DNA of 64,000 bases from positions 15,878 through 79,877 of the forward strand of contig JAHDYP010000004.1 of the NCBI GenBank assembly GCA_023383055.1, read 5' to 3'. Position numbers and translations under genes: made by a program. This document shows positions 1 through 8,416 of this stretch, in pieces; within the stretch, counting starts at the first letter, position 1; each line of letters opens with the position of its first letter. The stretch comes from Verrucomicrobiota bacterium. Lineage in GTDB: Bacteria > Verrucomicrobiota > Verrucomicrobiia > Limisphaerales > JAHDYP01. The notes under the pieces are model-generated. The model did not search any database. It was not told the origin of the DNA and was given only the letters and a program-made list of their open reading frames with translations.

Positions 1-252
1 CCCGACTCCGAACCCGAGCCCCTTCGACTCCGCCCCTTCGGGGCTTCGCTCGGGGGGTGCGGGGGGGGGGGTGGCCCCGCCACAGAACGGACGCGCGGCG
101 GGGAGCGAGCGCGTGGCGGGGGGAGTGCGGAGCGGGGGGGGGGGTGGTAACCGCCCCCCCGGGGGGCCCTAAAACCCCCCGGGGGGGGGGGGGCGGGGGT
201 TCCCCCCGGGGCGCGTGCCGCGCGCCCCCCCGCGCTCAGGCGCCGGTTCCGC
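1..252. other. Low-complexity G/C homopolymer contig end
   Basis: This stretch is dominated by runs of G and C, including several G runs of ten or more, and no credible gene lies in it. Open frames here are glycine/proline/arginine-rich translation of homopolymers. The base usage is unlike the rest of the window, which suggests an assembly edge or sequencing error rather than biology. The first real gene ends at 253, immediately after it. Confidence 0.7.
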
Positions 253-1182
253 TTAATCGAAGAAGGGGAAAAGCCGTTTCAAACCCGCCCGGTCCGGCTG
301 GTTGCCGTATTCACATACCTCGAACGCTTCAGCATGTTTGACCTTCGCGGCGGCGTCCCCAGGATACCACGCCCCCAACTGCTCCGAATACCGGCTCGCA
401 ATCGACTGAAAACGGCGGGCAAAACTCTCGCGCACTTGTGTTTGCCGCGCCTGCCGCGCCGCCGGGTTGCTCTCGGGATATAAGTCGGGGCCGCCATTGG
501 CCCCGCCCTCGGCGAACTGGGAGATCATGACGCCGAGCGCGTCGAGCTTCGGCTCGACCACCGGGTCGATGGCCACGACGATCGAGGGCTCGAACGGCGA
601 CGGCTTCTGGAAACGATCGGCGTAATACATGAACACCGGGTTCTTTTTCATCGCCGGCACATCCGGACAAAAGAACGGCACGGTCACCATGTAAGCCGCG
701 TCCTGCATCAACACCCCGGTGTAACGATGGTCCGGATGATAGTCGTTCGGCCGATGGCCCAGCACCAGGTCGGCGTTCCATTGCCGGATCAACCGGACAA
801 ACGTCCTTCGATGCTCGAGCGTCGGCTCGAGTTCGCCGTCGTGGATGTCCAGCACCACCCCCTGGATCCCGAGGATTTCATGCGCCTGGTCCACCTCCGC
901 CTTCCGCCGTAACGCCAGCGGCCCGCCCGCCTCCCGCCAGTGGCCGATGTCGCCGTTCGTCACCGAGACGAATAACACGTGATGGCCCCGCCGGGCCCAA
1001 AGCGCGCCGCTCCCCCCTGCCTGAATCTCACAATCGTCCGGGTGCGCCCCGAAAGCGATGATGCGCAGTTTGCCATCTTCGGGCGGCATTTCGACGCCCG
1101 GTATCTGGCTCCAAACCGGCCCCGTCGCACTCAGCAGCGCGACGAGCACCAGCAGCGGAAAACAACGAGCATGGGTAGTCAT
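253..1182 (-). CDS. Secreted PIG-L family deacetylase
   Basis: Predicted zinc-dependent N-acetylglucosamine-type deacetylase of the PIG-L/LmbE family, about 309 residues. I chose the ATG at 1182 because it opens a typical Sec signal peptide (basic start, hydrophobic LVLVALLSATGP, then a cleavage-like VWSQ). The open frame extends 34 codons further upstream but without signal-like character. The metal-binding signature is clear: AHPDD near the N-terminus of the mature protein and the later H-P-D-H segment (DYHPDHR). Secreted PIG-L enzymes usually remove acetyl groups from amino sugars or related conjugates; the true substrate cannot be read from sequence. It stands alone on the minus strand beside a transposase, with the contig end downstream. 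Confidence 0.85.
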   Translation of the reverse strand: MTTHARCFPLLVLVALLSATGPVWSQIPGVEMPPEDGKLRIIAFGAHPDDCEIQAGGSGALWARRGHHVLFVSVTNGDIGHWREAGGPLALRRKAEVDQAHEILGIQGVVLDIHDGELEPTLEHRRTFVRLIRQWNADLVLGHRPNDYHPDHRYTGVLMQDAAYMVTVPFFCPDVPAMKKNPVFMYYADRFQKPSPFEPSIVVAIDPVVEPKLDALGVMISQFAEGGANGGPDLYPESNPAARQARQTQVRESFARRFQSIASRYSEQLGAWYPGDAAAKVKHAEAFEVCEYGNQPDRAGLKRLFPFFD

Positions 1183-1330
1183 AGAGAGAAGTTCCTGGTA
1201 TGATTTAAACAGGTTCTGGTTGAACCCACTCCTACGCTCCGCCACCCGCTTTGCCAAGCACGTCTTTCCGGCAGGACGATGCAAAATGTCCCTTTCCGCG
1301 TCCGACGGGTGTGTTTATCGTGGTTTTTAT

Positions 1331-1345
1331 CGTGGTCGGACCACG
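1331..1345. repeat. REP-like palindrome, left of RAYT
   Basis: A 15-nt palindrome, CGTGGTCGGACCACG, with two 7-nt arms around one central base. A near-identical copy lies at 2256-2270 in inverted orientation, on the other side of the transposase gene. After each palindrome, reading toward the transposase from the left copy and toward it from the right copy on the other strand, a CTCGAATT block follows at a similar distance. This arrangement is typical of REP sequences mobilised by their cognate RAYT. Confidence 0.6.
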
Positions 1346-1404
1346 ACAAGCGGCTCGAATTCAAGTGGTTGCTTTCGTTTCGAAGTCTCCAGGAGGTTCA
1401 TGGG

Positions 1405-2136
1405 TCAGTTTATCACCCCGAAAAGGCTCCCATGCTCTTCCCGCAGTACCCAGGCGCCGTCCTCTGCGCTTATCAGAGCGGATTGCCGATTGCGAAGTCG
1501 ACACTCCATGGCCTCCACAAATTGCTCACTGCCAACCGCCACAGCCTCCGTCCACCTGGCCTGCCGTTCCAGGCAGTCCTTGCGGATTCGTTCCTGAATA
1601 TCGTGCAGGAAGTGCCTGCGGAATTCCTCGATCGAGGTCGCACCTGATAGTTCGAGCAACCTCTCGATGTCCAGCAGGCGGTTACGCTTCCTCAAACCGA
1701 TCAACTCTCGGCAACCCGACCACTCCCATTGGCTGGGGTGCGACACCGCGCCACATCTTACCATGTTCAGCTCAACATATTGCAGACATTCCCAAAGGTA
1801 CCGGCCGGAATCGACCATCGTCACATGGTAGCGCCCCTCCCAGAATGCGCCCGACCGCTGCTTGCGGCGATTGTAGTCACGCGCAAACTCCCCGGCTGCC
1901 TGTTGCATCATTGTGGCCACCGCGGTTGTGTCCTCGGCAAAAGCCAACAGGTGGACGTGATTGTGGGTGATGTTGTAGGTCAACAACGCGACGTTGGATT
2001 CAAGCAGCGCCTCGCGCAACCGAATGCGGTAGCGCTGTCGGTCGACGGCGAACTTGAAGAGGAACTCCCGATTGTGGCAGCGGTGGGTCAGGTGGTAAGC
2101 GAAGCCCGGAACGATATACCGATTAGCCCTTGGCAT
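1405..2136 (-). CDS. REP-associated tyrosine transposase (RAYT, IS200/IS605-like)
   Basis: Single-strand DNA transposase of the Y1 HUH superfamily, about 243 residues. It starts MPRANRYIVPG and continues with the family block HLTHRCHNREFLFKF. The metal-binding HUH-type motif is in ITHNHVHLL. The RAYT signature around the catalytic tyrosine follows (FARDYNRR, then SGAFWEGRYH). I preferred the ATG at 2136 over the one at 2163 because the family normally begins MPRANRY. Known RAYTs act on REP palindromes, and this gene sits between two inverted REP-like copies (1331-1345, 2256-2270), which supports an intact domesticated or mobile REP/RAYT unit. The C-terminal roughly 60 residues are less conserved. 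No passenger gene is present. Confidence 0.9.
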   Translation of the reverse strand: MPRANRYIVPGFAYHLTHRCHNREFLFKFAVDRQRYRIRLREALLESNVALLTYNITHNHVHLLAFAEDTTAVATMMQQAAGEFARDYNRRKQRSGAFWEGRYHVTMVDSGRYLWECLQYVELNMVRCGAVSHPSQWEWSGCRELIGLRKRNRLLDIERLLELSGATSIEEFRRHFLHDIQERIRKDCLERQARWTEAVAVGSEQFVEAMECRLRNRQSALISAEDGAWVLREEHGSLFGVIN

Positions 2137-2255
2137 GCGGGGAGGATGCACGAACCGGAGCAAGACGACAGCTCAAAAAACGGGCCAGGAAAGCGAGCCA
2201 TAGTGTGCTCCTTGGCTCGAGGACCTCGGCAAGTAATTCGAGTAGAGCACTTTAC

Positions 2256-2270
2256 CGTGGTCCGACCACA
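2256..2270. repeat. REP-like palindrome, right of RAYT
   Basis: Inverted partner of the palindrome at 1331-1345: CGTGGTCCGACCACA, differing at the last base. It lies about 120 bp upstream of the RAYT start codon. The flanking CTCGAATT-like block seen at the left copy is also found here on the opposite strand, so the shared unit is longer than the palindrome. Confidence 0.6.
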
Positions 2271-2369
2271 ACCGAACCACGACCGAACCGGCGACCGGCA
2301 CGACCGAGCCGGCAGGACGCCCGCCCTGCTTGGGCCGGGGATCCCGCGACGCTCGGATCTTGTGGGCGG

Positions 2370-2549
2370 TCACTCCACAGTCAGCGGCCGGCCATTGTCA
2401 CGGGCCGATAGTCGCAGCAGGAACGGCGCGGCACGGCGCGCCCACTCGTCCGGCGCGGGATACGATTCCGCTGCGCCGCCAAAGCAGCTCCGCAACATGT
2501 CGGTGTCAATGATACCCGGGTTCAAAGGAATTGCCGTGCCCGCGTTCAT
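2370..2549 (-). pseudogene. C-terminal remnant of a short-chain dehydrogenase (SDR)
   Basis: A 59-codon frame reads like the last quarter of an SDR: IPLNPGIIDTDMLRSC, then a Trp-containing helix, then DNGRPLTV before the stop. In intact SDRs the PG(I/V)xxT(D/E)M segment follows the cofactor-binding core; here there is no core, and an in-frame TAA lies three codons upstream of the ATG. I read it as a truncated, non-functional leftover. The region between this fragment and the ydbH start at 2786 holds no other recognisable gene. Confidence 0.55.
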
Positions 2550-2785
2550 GCGGGCGCCAGATTAGCCGGCGGACTTCGCGGAGGCGAGTCCCAGCGTTCC
2601 GCCCCCGTTTCGCGGATCTTGCTTTATCCGTGCTGCCCGAACGGTTAAGCTGATCCGGTGATCGAGCCCGGCCGTCAGGTGCCACACCCGCGCACAAGTG
2701 TGCTGACCCGTAAATTCCGATACCGTCGTTGCGCTCGAATGAGTCGCTTTCGAGGCGGGACCAGGGGGCATAGGCCTGGCACTCT

Positions 2786-4234
2786 GTGACTGAGGAGCAA
2801 CCATGCCGGCGGCTCATTCCGGCGCAACCCGCTGGTCGGCGGTTGTTTTTCGCCCCTGCGGCGTTGATCGGGGTGCTGTCGCTGTGGATTCTGGTCGCCG
2901 CAGCGGAGGATTCGGAACTGCCCGCGGCTCCGCGGGCATCCGCCTTACGGCAAGACGGCATCCTTCCCGACTGGTTGGGGATGCGGCTGTCCGGAGGGCT
3001 CGCCTGGCTGAGGAACACCCGCTTCGACCTCACCCTGGCGGCCGAGTCTCTGCAGCCGGCCCGAGGCACGATGTTGCTGCAGCCATCGCTCCGGCTCGAA
3101 CGATCGCCTTCATCCGATTCCACGTCCGACGAGGCGACCCAATTCACCGTCAGCGTCGGAGCAGTCCGTTACCTGGGAACCCAACTCTCGAAGGTTGAAG
3201 CCACCGGCGAAATCCGTCGAGATCGAGCCTGGACGGAAGGCCAAGCCCAACTGAGCGGCGAAACGTTCGGGTTCCGGTTCGACCTCGCGCCGACGAACGC
3301 CTCCGCCTCCGGCGTCGAAGTTGCCAGCGCATTTACCGGCGCTTTCGCCATTCGTGACCTGCGGTTCCGCGACTTCGCGCCGCCGGCGGAACTGGCGGCG
3401 GGAGCATCCTTCCGGATCAGCGGCGCGCTCGACCTAACGGGACATTACCGGCTCTCCCCAGGCAAACGACTCGACCTGCAACCCGAGCTGGATCTGGCCC
3501 TCGAACGCATCGAATGGCCGGAACAAAAGCTGACGGTCGAAGGCGTCCAGGGAAGGCTCTCGGGAAAATGGCCCGCCCCCACGAACGCGCCGACCGACCG
3601 CGAACTCCGGATCGACCGCATCCGCTACGGAGATTACGAGGCGACCGACTTGCGATGGCGCGTCGTCCGGCTCGATGAGCGCCAACTCGAGCTCGAGTTG
3701 AAAACCGCCCGGGTGCTGGACGGCACGGTTCGTGTCCCCGCCTTCCGTTGGGAACTGGGGTCGGACCGGCTGGACGCCGCCGTCGAACTCGAGCAAGTCA
3801 GCCTCGCCAGGCTGGCGGAACTCGTGCCCCGGTTCGCCGGCTCGATCGAAGGCGCCGTGAACGGACGGGTGCCGATCCGGATCGCCGGCGGGCGTTTATC
3901 CGTCGGCGAAGCGACCTTGCGGCTCGAGCGGAGCCGTCCGGCCCGGCTTCGGTACCCGGCGGACGGCCTGTTGACCAAAGATGTCCCGCCGGGCTCGGAA
4001 CGATACCGGCAACTTGAGTTGATCGAGGACGCGCTGGCCGACCTGCGCCTGACGGAACTGATCATTCAACTGCATTCCCCGGAGCACCCGGAAACGCCGG
4101 TCCGGCTGCGGCTCGAGGGCACGTTCAGTTCGGCCGATGCCGTCATCCCGGTGAATTTCAATTTGAACCTTAACGGCGACGTCGACCAGGTGCTTGAGCT
4201 GCTGAGCCGCGGCGACCTCGAATTTTCTCTGTGA
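2786..4234 (+). CDS. ydbH: YdbH-like AsmA-family intermembrane lipid-bridge protein
   Basis: Predicted inner-membrane-anchored periplasmic beta-rich protein of the YdbH/dicarboxylate-transport-like family, 482 residues. One N-terminal membrane segment spans roughly residues 19-41. The rest is amphipathic beta-strand repeats typical of the bridge-like AsmA/TamB group, ending in an NFNLNLNGDVDQ block near residue 465. The call rests mainly on the two downstream genes, which encode YnbE and YdbL homologues in the order known from E. coli. There YdbH and the lipoprotein YnbE form a phospholipid bridge between the two membranes, assisted by YdbL. The start is a GTG; an in-frame TAG lies 15 bases upstream. 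The protein is little more than half the length of E. coli YdbH (about 880 residues), so it would make a short bridge or act as a multimer. Confidence 0.75.
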   Translation: MTEEQPCRRLIPAQPAGRRLFFAPAALIGVLSLWILVAAAEDSELPAAPRASALRQDGILPDWLGMRLSGGLAWLRNTRFDLTLAAESLQPARGTMLLQPSLRLERSPSSDSTSDEATQFTVSVGAVRYLGTQLSKVEATGEIRRDRAWTEGQAQLSGETFGFRFDLAPTNASASGVEVASAFTGAFAIRDLRFRDFAPPAELAAGASFRISGALDLTGHYRLSPGKRLDLQPELDLALERIEWPEQKLTVEGVQGRLSGKWPAPTNAPTDRELRIDRIRYGDYEATDLRWRVVRLDERQLELELKTARVLDGTVRVPAFRWELGSDRLDAAVELEQVSLARLAELVPRFAGSIEGAVNGRVPIRIAGGRLSVGEATLRLERSRPARLRYPADGLLTKDVPPGSERYRQLELIEDALADLRLTELIIQLHSPEHPETPVRLRLEGTFSSADAVIPVNFNLNLNGDVDQVLELLSRGDLEFSL

Positions 4235-4280
4235 TTTAAATCCGCGCGCCGTTCGTCTAAAGTCCGGAAATGACAATCCT

Positions 4281-4496
4281 ATGAAACGGATCTTACCGCT
4301 CCTGGCCCTGACGGTCGCACTCACCGGCTGCATCCGGCTGAAGACCGAACCGATCCGGGTCGAGCCGATCGAAATCACCATGAACGTCAATCTGCGCGTG
4401 GTGCAGGAAGTGACCGATTTCTTCGAGGAACTGGATGCGCGTTCGACGGTCATGACCCCCCTGCCCGCGGATAACCCTGAACCGAACGAGAAATAA
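4281..4496 (+). CDS. ynbE: YnbE-like outer-membrane lipoprotein
   Basis: Small lipoprotein of 71 residues. The signal sequence MKRILPLLALTVALTGC ends in a good lipobox (LTGC). The mature part contains the family core PIEITMNVNLRV followed by a helix. In E. coli, YnbE is the outer-membrane partner that stacks onto the C-terminus of YdbH to complete a phospholipid conduit. It starts 46 bases after ydbH and ends one base before the ydbL start, so the three genes are almost certainly one transcript. Confidence 0.85.
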   Translation: MKRILPLLALTVALTGCIRLKTEPIRVEPIEITMNVNLRVVQEVTDFFEELDARSTVMTPLPADNPEPNEK

Positions 4497-4497
4497 C

Positions 4498-4875
4498 ATG
4501 TTAAAGCTCCTGACCCTCCTCCTCCCCTGCCTGCTCTGTCTGTCCGCCCCGGCGTTGGCCGCCCAGGATCAGAGCCCCGAAGCGATCCGCAAACGCATGG
4601 AAGCCAACCTGCCCAGGATCGATGCCCTCAAAAAGGCCGGCAAAGTCGGCGAGACCAACCGGGCCTACCTCGAAGCCCGCGCCCCACTCGAAGCGGCCGA
4701 CAAGGAGTTGGTCAAGATCGAGAATGCCGACCGCAAGGCGGTTTACGAAAGCCTCGCCCAGCGCGCCCAGGCCAGCCTCGAACAGATCGAGCGCACGCGC
4801 GCCGAGCAGATCCGCCGGCGATCGACCCCCGGCGTCTGGCTCCAGGACGCAAAAGGCAAATGGTACCGGAAGTAG
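4498..4875 (+). CDS. ydbL: YdbL-like periplasmic protein (DUF1318)
   Basis: A 125-residue exported protein with a clear signal peptide (hydrophobic LLTLLLPCLLCLSAPALA, cleavage after ALA). The mature protein matches DUF1318: a KKAGKVGETNRAYLE block, a helical middle, and the family-ending GVWLQDAKGKWYRK. YdbL is thought to prevent non-productive YdbH/YnbE assembly. It is the last gene of the operon, and a convergent methyltransferase ends 100 bases downstream. Confidence 0.85.
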   Translation: MLKLLTLLLPCLLCLSAPALAAQDQSPEAIRKRMEANLPRIDALKKAGKVGETNRAYLEARAPLEAADKELVKIENADRKAVYESLAQRAQASLEQIERTRAEQIRRRSTPGVWLQDAKGKWYRK

Positions 4876-4935
4876 CCAGCCAAATCACCCCGAGGCGCTC
4901 GCATGCCCGCGACCCTTTTGGACTGCGCCGGCAAA

Positions 4936-4950
4936 GCCCGCCTCACGGGC
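4936..4950. terminator. Weak hairpin between convergent genes
   Basis: GCCCG and CGGGC form a perfect 5-bp stem around a 5-nt loop, placed between the convergent ends of ydbL (4875) and the methyltransferase (4976). There is no clear T-run on either side, so an intrinsic terminator is only a possibility. Confidence 0.25.
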
Positions 4951-4975
4951 GTCGACGGCGCTTTGGCTTCATTCC

Positions 4976-6007
4976 TCAACGCACCGCATCGCTAATCACT
5001 TTCCTGGCCACGACGATCCCGTGCATCCCTTCGTCGCGCCGCGCCACACCAAACTCACCGAAGCCCGCCGCTGCCAGGTCCTCACGCAACTCATCGACGG
5101 TAAAAGTGCCGCCGCCTTCGGTCGCCACCAGCATGTTCACGGCGAACAACGCCCCCGCCACCGGCCGGATCCGATCCGGTTCCATCAACACCTCCCGGAT
5201 CGCGAGCCGTCCCCCGGGCCGCAGCGCGGCCTGGATCTTGGCAAACAGGGCGCGGTTCTGCGCCCGCGAATTCTGATGCGCAATCGCGCTCAGCCAGGCG
5301 AAATCGGCGCCGGCCGGCAACGCGTCGGTCATGAAGTTGGCCCCCACCAACCGCACCCGATCCAACAGCCCGGCACCCCCGAGCCGCTCGCGAGCCAAAG
5401 GAATGACCGGCGGCAGATCCAGTAAGGTGGCGGTCGCGGCGGGACAAGCGCTCAGGAAGGCAATGGTCCACGTGCCGGACGCGCCGCCGATATCCAGCAG
5501 ATGCTCGAAGGCCAGCGGCTGCAGTGCCTCGAGAATCCGGTTCGCCACCGGCCCACTCAGGTTGTCCATGCCACCGATGAAAGCGGCCCGGTCTCCCGTC
5601 TCACCGCGGACGCTGGGCAGCCGGTCGGGCGGGTGGCCGGTCTTCACGGCGCGCGCCAGGTGCGCCCAGTTCCTCAGGCAATTGGCGTGATGCTGCGTGA
5701 TCGCCAGCAGGCCGTCCGGACCGTTCCCCGTCAGCGCGGGCGCCACGCCGTCGGCGAGGGCGTAACGATCACCCTCCTTCTTCAAGAGCGCGAGGGCGGC
5801 CAGCGCGTCGAGCAGGATCACCAGCCCGCGCAGATCACAAGCCAGGCGTTCCGCCAGGACCGCCGCGGTGACGGCACCGCCGGCCAGCGCGGGAAACAAT
5901 TCCAGTTCCGCGGCGGCATTGAGGATCGCCGCCGCCTGGTAGCTGCGACTCAAGGCCTGCAACTCGGCAGCCGTCCAGGTCCGGCCAGTTCCAACGGTCA
6001 TGCTCAT
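4976..6007 (-). CDS. SAM-dependent O-methyltransferase (family 2 type)
   Basis: 343-residue methyltransferase with the two-part build of hydroxyindole/caffeate-type O-methyltransferases: an N-terminal helical dimerisation domain (about residues 15-100) and a C-terminal Rossmann SAM domain. The SAM motif I is HLLDIGGASGTWT. A conserved acidic-end strand (TLLDLPPV) and the later GGRLAIREVLME segment follow. The substrate is unknown; the family methylates small aromatic or polyketide-like hydroxyls. Its ATG overlaps the stop of the upstream SGNH hydrolase by four bases (ATGA), implying translational coupling. No biosynthetic cluster surrounds it, so the substrate cannot be inferred from context. 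Confidence 0.8.
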   Translation of the reverse strand: MSMTVGTGRTWTAAELQALSRSYQAAAILNAAAELELFPALAGGAVTAAVLAERLACDLRGLVILLDALAALALLKKEGDRYALADGVAPALTGNGPDGLLAITQHHANCLRNWAHLARAVKTGHPPDRLPSVRGETGDRAAFIGGMDNLSGPVANRILEALQPLAFEHLLDIGGASGTWTIAFLSACPAATATLLDLPPVIPLARERLGGAGLLDRVRLVGANFMTDALPAGADFAWLSAIAHQNSRAQNRALFAKIQAALRPGGRLAIREVLMEPDRIRPVAGALFAVNMLVATEGGGTFTVDELREDLAAAGFGEFGVARRDEGMHGIVVARKVISDAVR

Positions 6008-7302
6008 TCGGGTTTGAGGTGGAGGGTGTGCGACACCGGCCGAAACTCGCCACGGATGGCCGCGACCAGCGGTTGGCGGACGCGCTCCGTCAGTTGCGCG
6101 GTCGTCTCGAGGTCGGTCCGGCCTTCGGGACCGTGGAACAGCTCCTTGATCTGCCGGGTCTCGTAAGCCTGCTTGCGCGCGACGGCCTCATCCACGCGAC
6201 GGAAAGCGGCCGTGAACGGGTTCGTTTGAAAATCGTCGGCGAGATTCACCCCCGCCTCGAGCGCGGACGCGGGATAGACGTGACTCTGCTCGCCCCAGGT
6301 GATGCGGTACTGTTCGGCCCGCGGATGCTCCAGGCGCAGCACAAAGCGGTTCAGCTCGCGGTTGAACGGCACCACCGCCATCCCGGAGCGAATGCTCCCA
6401 TCCTGGTCGGCCGGCCCCGCGGCGCAGAACGGATAGCGGGCGCTTTCCAGGTCGATCCGTTCCGCCGTGGCTGACAAGACCCGGTGACCAGCCGTAGTCG
6501 TGGCGGTGCCCGATTCGAGATCCAGGGTGACGGTGCCGATTTCTCCGTTGAGCCCGAGCGCTTTGAGGAAGGCGTAGGCCATGACCAACTGCCCCGCCCA
6601 GTCCGGATGCACCCCGTCCTTGCCGGTGATCATGTAATCCGTACCCCATCGCTGCTGCGCCTGGTAACCACCCACCAGCATCGGCAGATATACGTCCGCG
6701 AACCCGACTTGCTCCTGTTGCGCCAACGTCACATCGATGTTCCGCAGCTCCAACAGCCCCAAGTTCAGATCGGTCACGGTCCCTTTGGCCTCCTGAACCC
6801 AGTGCGGCATCTTGCCAACGGTGCCGGGAGCGCCTTGGATCACGCGCACCCCGTGGGCCTTGAACGCGCGGATGACGGCTTCAGAACTGGCCCGGTATTC
6901 ACGCCGGATTTCCTCGGTCGAGGGCTGGTACCGATGATCGTTCATCCCATAACAAGTCGTCGCGATCGTCGGACCAAACCGCAGCACGTCGTTCGTCATC
7001 CGCGCCAGAAACCCGGGCGCGCGTTCGCCGCTCCAGCCGAACTGTCGCACCTCGACCCCCAACTCCGGCGCGCAAACAGCCAGGTAGGTCTCGATAATCC
7101 GCGAATACATCTTCTGTTCGGTGATCGAGTCCCCGCAGATCGCGAGCCGATCGCCGGGCCGCAACCACAAGCCGTCGGCCGCGGGCGCGCGCAACGGCTT
7201 GAACACCGCGAAATAAGAGTCTGTTGGCAGCGACTCGAACTCGGCCGCTTCCGTCCGGATCAGGCAGGTGAGGCTCAGGACCAGTGAAAGGCAATGACGC
7301 AT
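6004..7302 (-). CDS. Secreted SGNH/GDSL-type hydrolase
   Basis: Predicted extracytoplasmic esterase/acetylesterase of about 432 residues. I set the start at the ATG at 7302, which opens a signal peptide (MRHCLSLVLSLTCLIRTEAA); the open frame continues over 100 codons upstream but across a divergent promoter region. All SGNH blocks are visible: GDSI with the nucleophile serine near residue 50, a block II glycine (GWSGERAPG), block III GMND, and block V DGVHPDW with the catalytic Asp and His. A beta-rich C-terminal part of about 130 residues follows. SGNH enzymes of this type deacetylate plant or algal polysaccharides. It is transcribed ahead of, and overlaps, the O-methyltransferase gene. Confidence 0.85.
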   Translation of the reverse strand: MRHCLSLVLSLTCLIRTEAAEFESLPTDSYFAVFKPLRAPAADGLWLRPGDRLAICGDSITEQKMYSRIIETYLAVCAPELGVEVRQFGWSGERAPGFLARMTNDVLRFGPTIATTCYGMNDHRYQPSTEEIRREYRASSEAVIRAFKAHGVRVIQGAPGTVGKMPHWVQEAKGTVTDLNLGLLELRNIDVTLAQQEQVGFADVYLPMLVGGYQAQQRWGTDYMITGKDGVHPDWAGQLVMAYAFLKALGLNGEIGTVTLDLESGTATTTAGHRVLSATAERIDLESARYPFCAAGPADQDGSIRSGMAVVPFNRELNRFVLRLEHPRAEQYRITWGEQSHVYPASALEAGVNLADDFQTNPFTAAFRRVDEAVARKQAYETRQIKELFHGPEGRTDLETTAQLTERVRQPLVAAIRGEFRPVSHTLHLKPE

Positions 7303-7476
7303 GGCCGGCAGGATAAAGCAGAATCCACTTCCTCGAAAGCGACAAAACCAGTCATCCAGGGATAGCCGGTGATTGACCTGCTGTTCCATCCCCGGGATTT
7401 CTCCGGATCTCTGATCTCCGGGAACCACGGATTCTCGTCTCGCCAAGAGACCGGCCGTGTGTATATTCTGCCGGTC

Positions 7477-8376
7477 ATGACCAAGTCGAAGTTGCAGTGG
7501 TGGATCGGCTTTTCCAGCGCCGTGGTGTTCATGGCGTGCGCTGGCATCGCGCAGGGAGCCGACAAAAAAATCGTTCTGGTGGCAGGCGGACGGAGTCACG
7601 GTCCGGGCGATCATGAGCATCGCGCGGGCATGTTGCTGCTGGCGAAATGTCTGAACCAGGTGCCAGGCATTCAGACCGTCGTCGTCTCGAACGGCTGGCC
7701 GGCCGATCCCAAAGTGTTCGAGGGCGCGGCGGCCATCGCGCTCTATTCAGACGGGGGCGGCGGGCATCCGTTCATCCAGGGCGACCGGCTCGGGGTCATC
7801 GACGAACTGGCGAAGAACGGGGTGGGCCTGGGCATGATCCATTACGCGGTCGAAGTGCCGAAGGAAAAGGGCGGCACGGAGTTCCTCAACTGGATTGGCG
7901 GCTACTTCGAGATGCATTGGTCGGTCAACCCCCATTGGCGGGCGGACTTCACCTCGCTGCCACAGCACCCGGTAACGCGGGGGGTGAGCCCGTTCCAAAT
8001 GCAGGATGAGTGGTACTATCACATGCGTTTTACGCCGGACCTGAAGGGTGTCACCCCCATCCTCTCGGCGCTGCCGCCCGCCAACACCCTCGATCGTCCC
8101 GACGGCCCGCACAGCAACAATCCGCATGTGCGCAAGGCGGTGCTGGAGAACAAGGAACCGCAACATGTGATGTGGGTCTATGACCGGCCGGACGGCGGAC
8201 GGGGCTTCGGCTTCACCGGCGGCCATTTCCACACGGAATGGGCCGACGAGAATTTCCGCCGGGTGGTGCTGAACGCGCTGCTCTGGATCGCCAAAGCCGA
8301 AGTGCCACCCAACGGGGTGAAGTCCACCCTCGCGACGGCTGAACTCCAGGCGAACCTGGATATCAAGGGGCGTTAG
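7477..8376 (+). CDS. Secreted ThuA-like domain protein (copy 1)
   Basis: 299-residue ThuA-like (trehalose-utilisation class I glutamine-amidotransferase-like) protein with a signal peptide ending near GIAQGA. Recognisable blocks include KKIVLVAGGRSHGPGDHEH, the YSDGGGGHPF loop, DEWYYHMRF and GRGFGFTGGHFHTEW. I chose the ATG at 7477, which begins the signal peptide. ThuA-fold proteins lack the amidotransferase cysteine triad and occur in sugar-utilisation loci, probably in sugar oxidation or isomerisation; the exact activity is not established. It is the first of two tandem paralogues and is divergent from the SGNH gene across 174 bp that must hold both promoters. Confidence 0.85.
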   Translation: MTKSKLQWWIGFSSAVVFMACAGIAQGADKKIVLVAGGRSHGPGDHEHRAGMLLLAKCLNQVPGIQTVVVSNGWPADPKVFEGAAAIALYSDGGGGHPFIQGDRLGVIDELAKNGVGLGMIHYAVEVPKEKGGTEFLNWIGGYFEMHWSVNPHWRADFTSLPQHPVTRGVSPFQMQDEWYYHMRFTPDLKGVTPILSALPPANTLDRPDGPHSNNPHVRKAVLENKEPQHVMWVYDRPDGGRGFGFTGGHFHTEWADENFRRVVLNALLWIAKAEVPPNGVKSTLATAELQANLDIKGR

Positions 8377-8416
8377 CCGGCCCGGTCCCGAGAAGTTGAA
8401 CCGAACCGATTGAAGC

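Noticed and set aside
7303..7620. N-terminal extension of the SGNH hydrolase
   Set aside because: It would cover the divergent promoter and the start of the ThuA gene, while a normal signal peptide begins at 7302.
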